Below, in pieces: positions 9,056-11,885 of a stretch of DNA of 11,885 bases. The DNA comes from an uncultured Phenylobacterium sp. GTDB taxonomy: Bacteria; Pseudomonadota; Alphaproteobacteria; Caulobacterales; Caulobacteraceae. Under the pieces are notes generated by a model. The model saw only the letters and a list, made by a program, of their open reading frames with translations, had not been told where the DNA came from and made no database searches. The DNA is taken from NCBI GenBank assembly GCA_945952355.1, contig CAMFIW010000034.1, positions 1 through 11,885 of the forward strand. Direction: 5' to 3'. Each line of letters begins with the position of its first letter. The stretch's first letter is position 1. A program made the position numbers and the translations under genes.

Positions 9056-11470
9056 TCAGAAGTTGGCCGACACCGTCACGAAGGCCATCCGCGGCGGCAG
9101 CGGGTAGGTGTTGTAGGTGCCGCTCGCGGCGCCTACGACCAGCGAGGACGTTCCCTTCTCGTCCAGCAGGTTGGTGACGTTCAGGCTGACCTTGGCGTCC
9201 TTCACCCAGTAGCGATCGGCGAGCGCGAAGTCGTAGCTGGCCTGCAGGCCCAGGGTGAAATAGCCCTTCACCGACAGGTCGTTGGTGTAGGTGGCGAAGC
9301 GCTTGCCGACATAGTCGCCGCTGAGCTGCGCGGCGAACGCCCCGTAGTTCGCGCTGAGGATGAACTTGTTCATCCATTCCGGGCTCGCCGGGATCGACTT
9401 GCCCTTGGTCGGCACCACCGTGCTGCTGGCGCCCGTCGTGTAGTTGTCCTGGTAGATCGAGCGATTGTACGAGACCGCGTCGTAGAACGAGATGTTCGGG
9501 CCGAACTGAAGGGTGGCCGCGACGTCGACGCCGTCGGTCTTCACCGAGCCCACATTGGCCAGGATCGCCGAGCCCGAGACCAGCGAGCCGATCACCGGGG
9601 TCGAGCTGATCTGCAGCAGGCGGTCGGCGAAATCCACGTGATAGTAGGTCACCTGGGTCTGGACGCCGGTCAGAGGGCCCATCTCCAGATCTCGATGCGA
9701 GCGCAGTCCAAGCTCATAGGTCCAGGAGGTCTCGGGATTGGCGGTCTTCTTGAACAGGTCGAACGCCGCCTGGCTGCCCAGGCTCCAGGGCGACAGGCCG
9801 GACGCGCCATAGGTCACGAACTGGCGCAGGTTCTTCTGGATGTTCGCGAACACCTGCTCGTGCTCTGTGACGTCCCACACCGCGCCCACCTGCGGCAGGA
9901 ACCACTCGTAGGTGCTGATCTTGCCGCTGGGCAGCAGGGTCGGGTTGGTGGTGCAGGTCGGCGCCGTCGTCCCGGTCGGGCAGGTCGGCAGGTTCTTCTG
10001 CTGCACCGGCACCCGGCCCGTGGCGTTCTGGAAGCTGCCCTTGAAGCCCGCCTGCAACAGCAGGTCCGGGCGAATGCGCCACTGGTCCTGCAGGTGATAC
10101 TGCACCACTTCGTTGTTGATGTTGTTGGCGTACTGGGTGAAGGCCGGGTTGGTCGGGATGTCGTAGGGCGTCAGGTCGCTGGATGAGGCCGCGAACGGAT
10201 ACCAGACCCGGTGGGTGGTCGAGTGGATGTTCTCGTACCAGAAGCCGCCTTCGATCTGGTGGTCACCGACGGTCCAGTCGAGGTTCGAGAGCAGGCCCCC
10301 TCGGTTGATCAGGTACTCCGTGGTGCGCACGGCGTAGCCGGTCCCGCCGAACACCGACTTCAGGTTCTGGCCGGGGAAGTAGATGGCGAACAGCCCGGGC
10401 AGGCCGGCCTGATTGATCGGGCCGGCGACGACGCCCCGGCCCTCGTCATGGTGGAAATAGACCTGATTGGACCAGGTCAGGTTCGGCGCCAGCTTGTAGT
10501 CGTACTTCACGTAGCCGAGCTGGTCGGTCCGCTGGGCGGCGCTGTGATAGTTGCGGAAGTTCGAGCCGTCCGCGGCCGGCGGCGCGCCGGAAGCCTGCAG
10601 ATAGGCCAGGGCCGCGTCATAGTCCGGGTAGAGGAAGGGCCGCGTATAGGGTGCGCTCTTCTCGCCCGCGACGTGGACGATCGAATCCTCGTTCGGCTCC
10701 ACCTTGTCCGACAGGTCGAGGAAGGCGGTCAGCCGGCCGCGGTCGCCCTCGTGCACGAACTTGAGGTTGAACTGGTCGCCCTTCTGATGGCCGTTGAAGT
10801 CCCAGGCCCTTTGGTCCTGGTGGAGGCCGGAGAGATACAGGGTGTTCCCGGAGCCGAATTCGCCCGTCTCGAGCCGCAAGTAGGTGCGCGTGGTCTGGTA
10901 GCTGCCCAGGGTCTGCTGGAAATTGCCGCCGCGGTCGTGCGACGGATCGCGCGAGAAGGTCTCGATCGCACCGCCGAGATTGCTGGTCGAAGCCGTCGCG
11001 AGGTCGCCGGCGCCCGAGGACAGGATGACCCGGCTGACGTTCTCGCTGATCACCGCCCGCGAGGGCGATAGGCCGTTGTAGTTCCCGTACTGCTGATCGC
11101 CCAGCGGCACGCCGTCCATCGTGTAGCCGAGTTGCTGGGTCGAGAAGCCGTGTACGAACAGGAACTCGTTCTGCTCGTTGTTGCCCCATGGGTCGGAGGT
11201 CTCGAACAACACGCCCGGAAGGGTCTGGATCGCTTTCAGCGGGCTGACCCCGGGCAGGATCTTCTGGATCTCCGTCCCACCCAGTTCCACGGCCGACCGC
11301 GTGGTCCTGGTGTTGGTCACGACCAGTTCCGAAACCGTCGCAGATCCCTCCGCCGCCCCGTCCGCCGCCGCGGCGTCCGCCGCATGGGCCACGCCCGCGA
11401 TGATCATCGCGCTCAGCGCGGAGGTGACGAAGAGCGCCGGGCGCGGATCGCGCCCCGTCTTGTTGTTCAT
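9056..11470 (-). CDS. TonB-dependent outer-membrane receptor
   Basis: 804 residues. A signal peptide (1-30, cut expected after AHA) targets the outer membrane. A TonB-box-like SELVVTN (47-53) is followed by the plug domain (about 56-175; FLFVHGFSTQQLGYTMDGVPL, SSGAGDLATASTSNLGGAIETF). The rest is a beta-barrel of alternating strands and loops, ending in NVTNLLDEK and a C-terminal phenylalanine (VTVSANF) as needed for barrel assembly. Such receptors import siderophores, vitamin B12, sugars or other large nutrients with energy from TonB-ExbBD; the ligand cannot be told here. The ATG at 11470 has AGGGGA at ideal spacing; the frame extends 56 residues upstream but without export-signal character. 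Cys497 and Cys506 lie in a predicted loop. It is convergent with glnA and functionally unlinked to it as far as visible. Confidence 0.95.
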   Translation of the reverse strand: MNNKTGRDPRPALFVTSALSAMIIAGVAHAADAAAADGAAEGSATVSELVVTNTRTTRSAVELGGTEIQKILPGVSPLKAIQTLPGVLFETSDPWGNNEQNEFLFVHGFSTQQLGYTMDGVPLGDQQYGNYNGLSPSRAVISENVSRVILSSGAGDLATASTSNLGGAIETFSRDPSHDRGGNFQQTLGSYQTTRTYLRLETGEFGSGNTLYLSGLHQDQRAWDFNGHQKGDQFNLKFVHEGDRGRLTAFLDLSDKVEPNEDSIVHVAGEKSAPYTRPFLYPDYDAALAYLQASGAPPAADGSNFRNYHSAAQRTDQLGYVKYDYKLAPNLTWSNQVYFHHDEGRGVVAGPINQAGLPGLFAIYFPGQNLKSVFGGTGYAVRTTEYLINRGGLLSNLDWTVGDHQIEGGFWYENIHSTTHRVWYPFAASSSDLTPYDIPTNPAFTQYANNINNEVVQYHLQDQWRIRPDLLLQAGFKGSFQNATGRVPVQQKNLPTCPTGTTAPTCTTNPTLLPSGKISTYEWFLPQVGAVWDVTEHEQVFANIQKNLRQFVTYGASGLSPWSLGSQAAFDLFKKTANPETSWTYELGLRSHRDLEMGPLTGVQTQVTYYHVDFADRLLQISSTPVIGSLVSGSAILANVGSVKTDGVDVAATLQFGPNISFYDAVSYNRSIYQDNYTTGASSTVVPTKGKSIPASPEWMNKFILSANYGAFAAQLSGDYVGKRFATYTNDLSVKGYFTLGLQASYDFALADRYWVKDAKVSLNVTNLLDEKGTSSLVVGAASGTYNTYPLPPRMAFVTVSANF

Positions 11471-11807
11471 GGCTATCCCCTGCCAGGCGCTGGGAGTCGC
11501 GCCTTCCAAAGGTTGGGCCGATAGGGGGCTTGGCGGACGCTGAGGCGAAGGTTCCGCGATTGTTTTGTGACCCTGACCTGGCCGCCGCGGGTCACCAGAG
11601 CGCAGACCGCCTTCGGAGCTTGACGGCGGCGCCAACAAGGATCATTTGCGGCCAGCCGAGACGCCTATCGGGCCGCTTCGGCGCCACGAGAGGACCATCA
11701 ACCCAATGCCCAGCGACAGTAGCAGTCGATTGCGCGAACCGTCGGCGACGACGGAGGGCTGATCCTCGATCGGCTCTCCCCGCCGCGCGGCGGCATCGAG
11801 GTGAGCC
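11471..11807. other. Upstream region of the TonB receptor gene
   Basis: 337 bases that should hold the receptor promoter on the minus strand and that of the plus-strand gene at 11808. No clear promoter, Fur box or riboswitch was recognised. A perfect 14-bp palindrome CCGCCGCGCGGCGG (11780-11793) lies 14 bases before the plus-strand ATG. A possible small minus-strand gene occupies part of the interval and is listed separately. Confidence 0.45.
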
Positions 11808-11809
11808 AT
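11642..11809 (-). CDS. Possible small single-pass membrane protein (55 residues)
   Basis: From the ATG at 11809 the frame encodes 55 residues. A polar, acidic N-terminal half is followed by one hydrophobic stretch (RLLLSLGIGLMVLSW) and a basic tail (ending SAGRK), the shape of a single-pass inner-membrane protein. GGGGGTG lies roughly at ribosome-binding distance. Third positions are fairly G/C-rich but less so than in neighbouring genes. It starts head-to-head with, and overlaps by two bases, the plus-strand gene at 11808. No family is recognised. It may be only a chance frame, and a longer version reaching 11884 would fully overlap the plus-strand gene. Confidence 0.3.
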   Translation of the reverse strand: MAHLDAAARRGEPIEDQPSVVADGSRNRLLLSLGIGLMVLSWRRSGPIGVSAGRK

Positions 11810-11885
11810 GCAAGACACCCCCATCCACACGGCGGTCGATCCCGTCATGCTCGCCGGCCTCGCGACGGAGCGCGCGGCCCACATC
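11808..11885 (+). CDS. Start of an unidentified gene running off the window (partial)
   Basis: The ATG at 11808 has GAGGTGA ending 3 bases upstream, close to an ideal ribosome binding site. The 26 codons in the window are open, and 24 of 26 end in G or C, like the confirmed genes here. The N-terminus reads MQDTPIHTAVDPVMLAGLAT and shows no signal peptide. I do not recognise the family. It is divergent from the TonB-dependent receptor gene, so the two may share a control region, but that is inference. Confidence 0.6.
   Translation, partial: MQDTPIHTAVDPVMLAGLATERAAHI

Overview
The window is GC-rich bacterial DNA. The glnB-glnA pair, the TonB-dependent receptor and the strong G/C bias at third codon positions point to an alphaproteobacterium, probably Caulobacteraceae (Caulobacter/Phenylobacterium-like). 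The family assignment is an inference from overall character, not from a marker gene.

Left part (1-3805), accessory and mobile DNA. A type I restriction-modification methyltransferase gene (hsdM, minus strand) overlaps by ATGA the first codons of a further minus-strand gene that leaves the window, most likely hsdS. Upstream of hsdM lies a 359-base stretch without a gene but rich in small stem-loops. Next come an intact tRNA-Leu(UAG) gene (minus strand, CCA encoded) and, 41 bases further, the 3' end of a tyrosine-recombinase integrase gene (minus strand). Behind the integrase start are three GTGTCC direct repeats and then a truncated tRNA-Leu on the plus strand (T-arm, acceptor 3' strand and CCA intact, 5' acceptor strand missing). 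This last piece is best read as the att end of an integrated element. The integrase is therefore flanked by two tRNA-Leu 3' ends in inverted orientation, one functional-looking and one broken. The element most likely extends leftward, with the restriction-modification genes as cargo.

Middle part (3806-6728), ordinary chromosomal genes on the minus strand: a LysE/RhtB-type exporter, the bifunctional NAD(P)HX repair enzyme Nnr, and a histidine phosphatase. The phosphatase lies 14 bases upstream of nnr and is probably in the same operon.

Right part (6729-11885), core metabolism and envelope. glnB (PII) and glnA (glutamine synthetase I) form a plus-strand nitrogen-assimilation operon ending in a strong intrinsic terminator. 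Converging on it is a minus-strand TonB-dependent outer-membrane receptor with signal peptide, plug and barrel. At the right edge a plus-strand gene with a good ribosome binding site starts at 11808 and runs off the window. A competing small minus-strand reading frame begins at the overlapping ATG.

No CRISPR array, insertion sequence or clearly novel multigene system was found. The most unusual region is the integrase/tRNA-Leu junction at 2209-3805.
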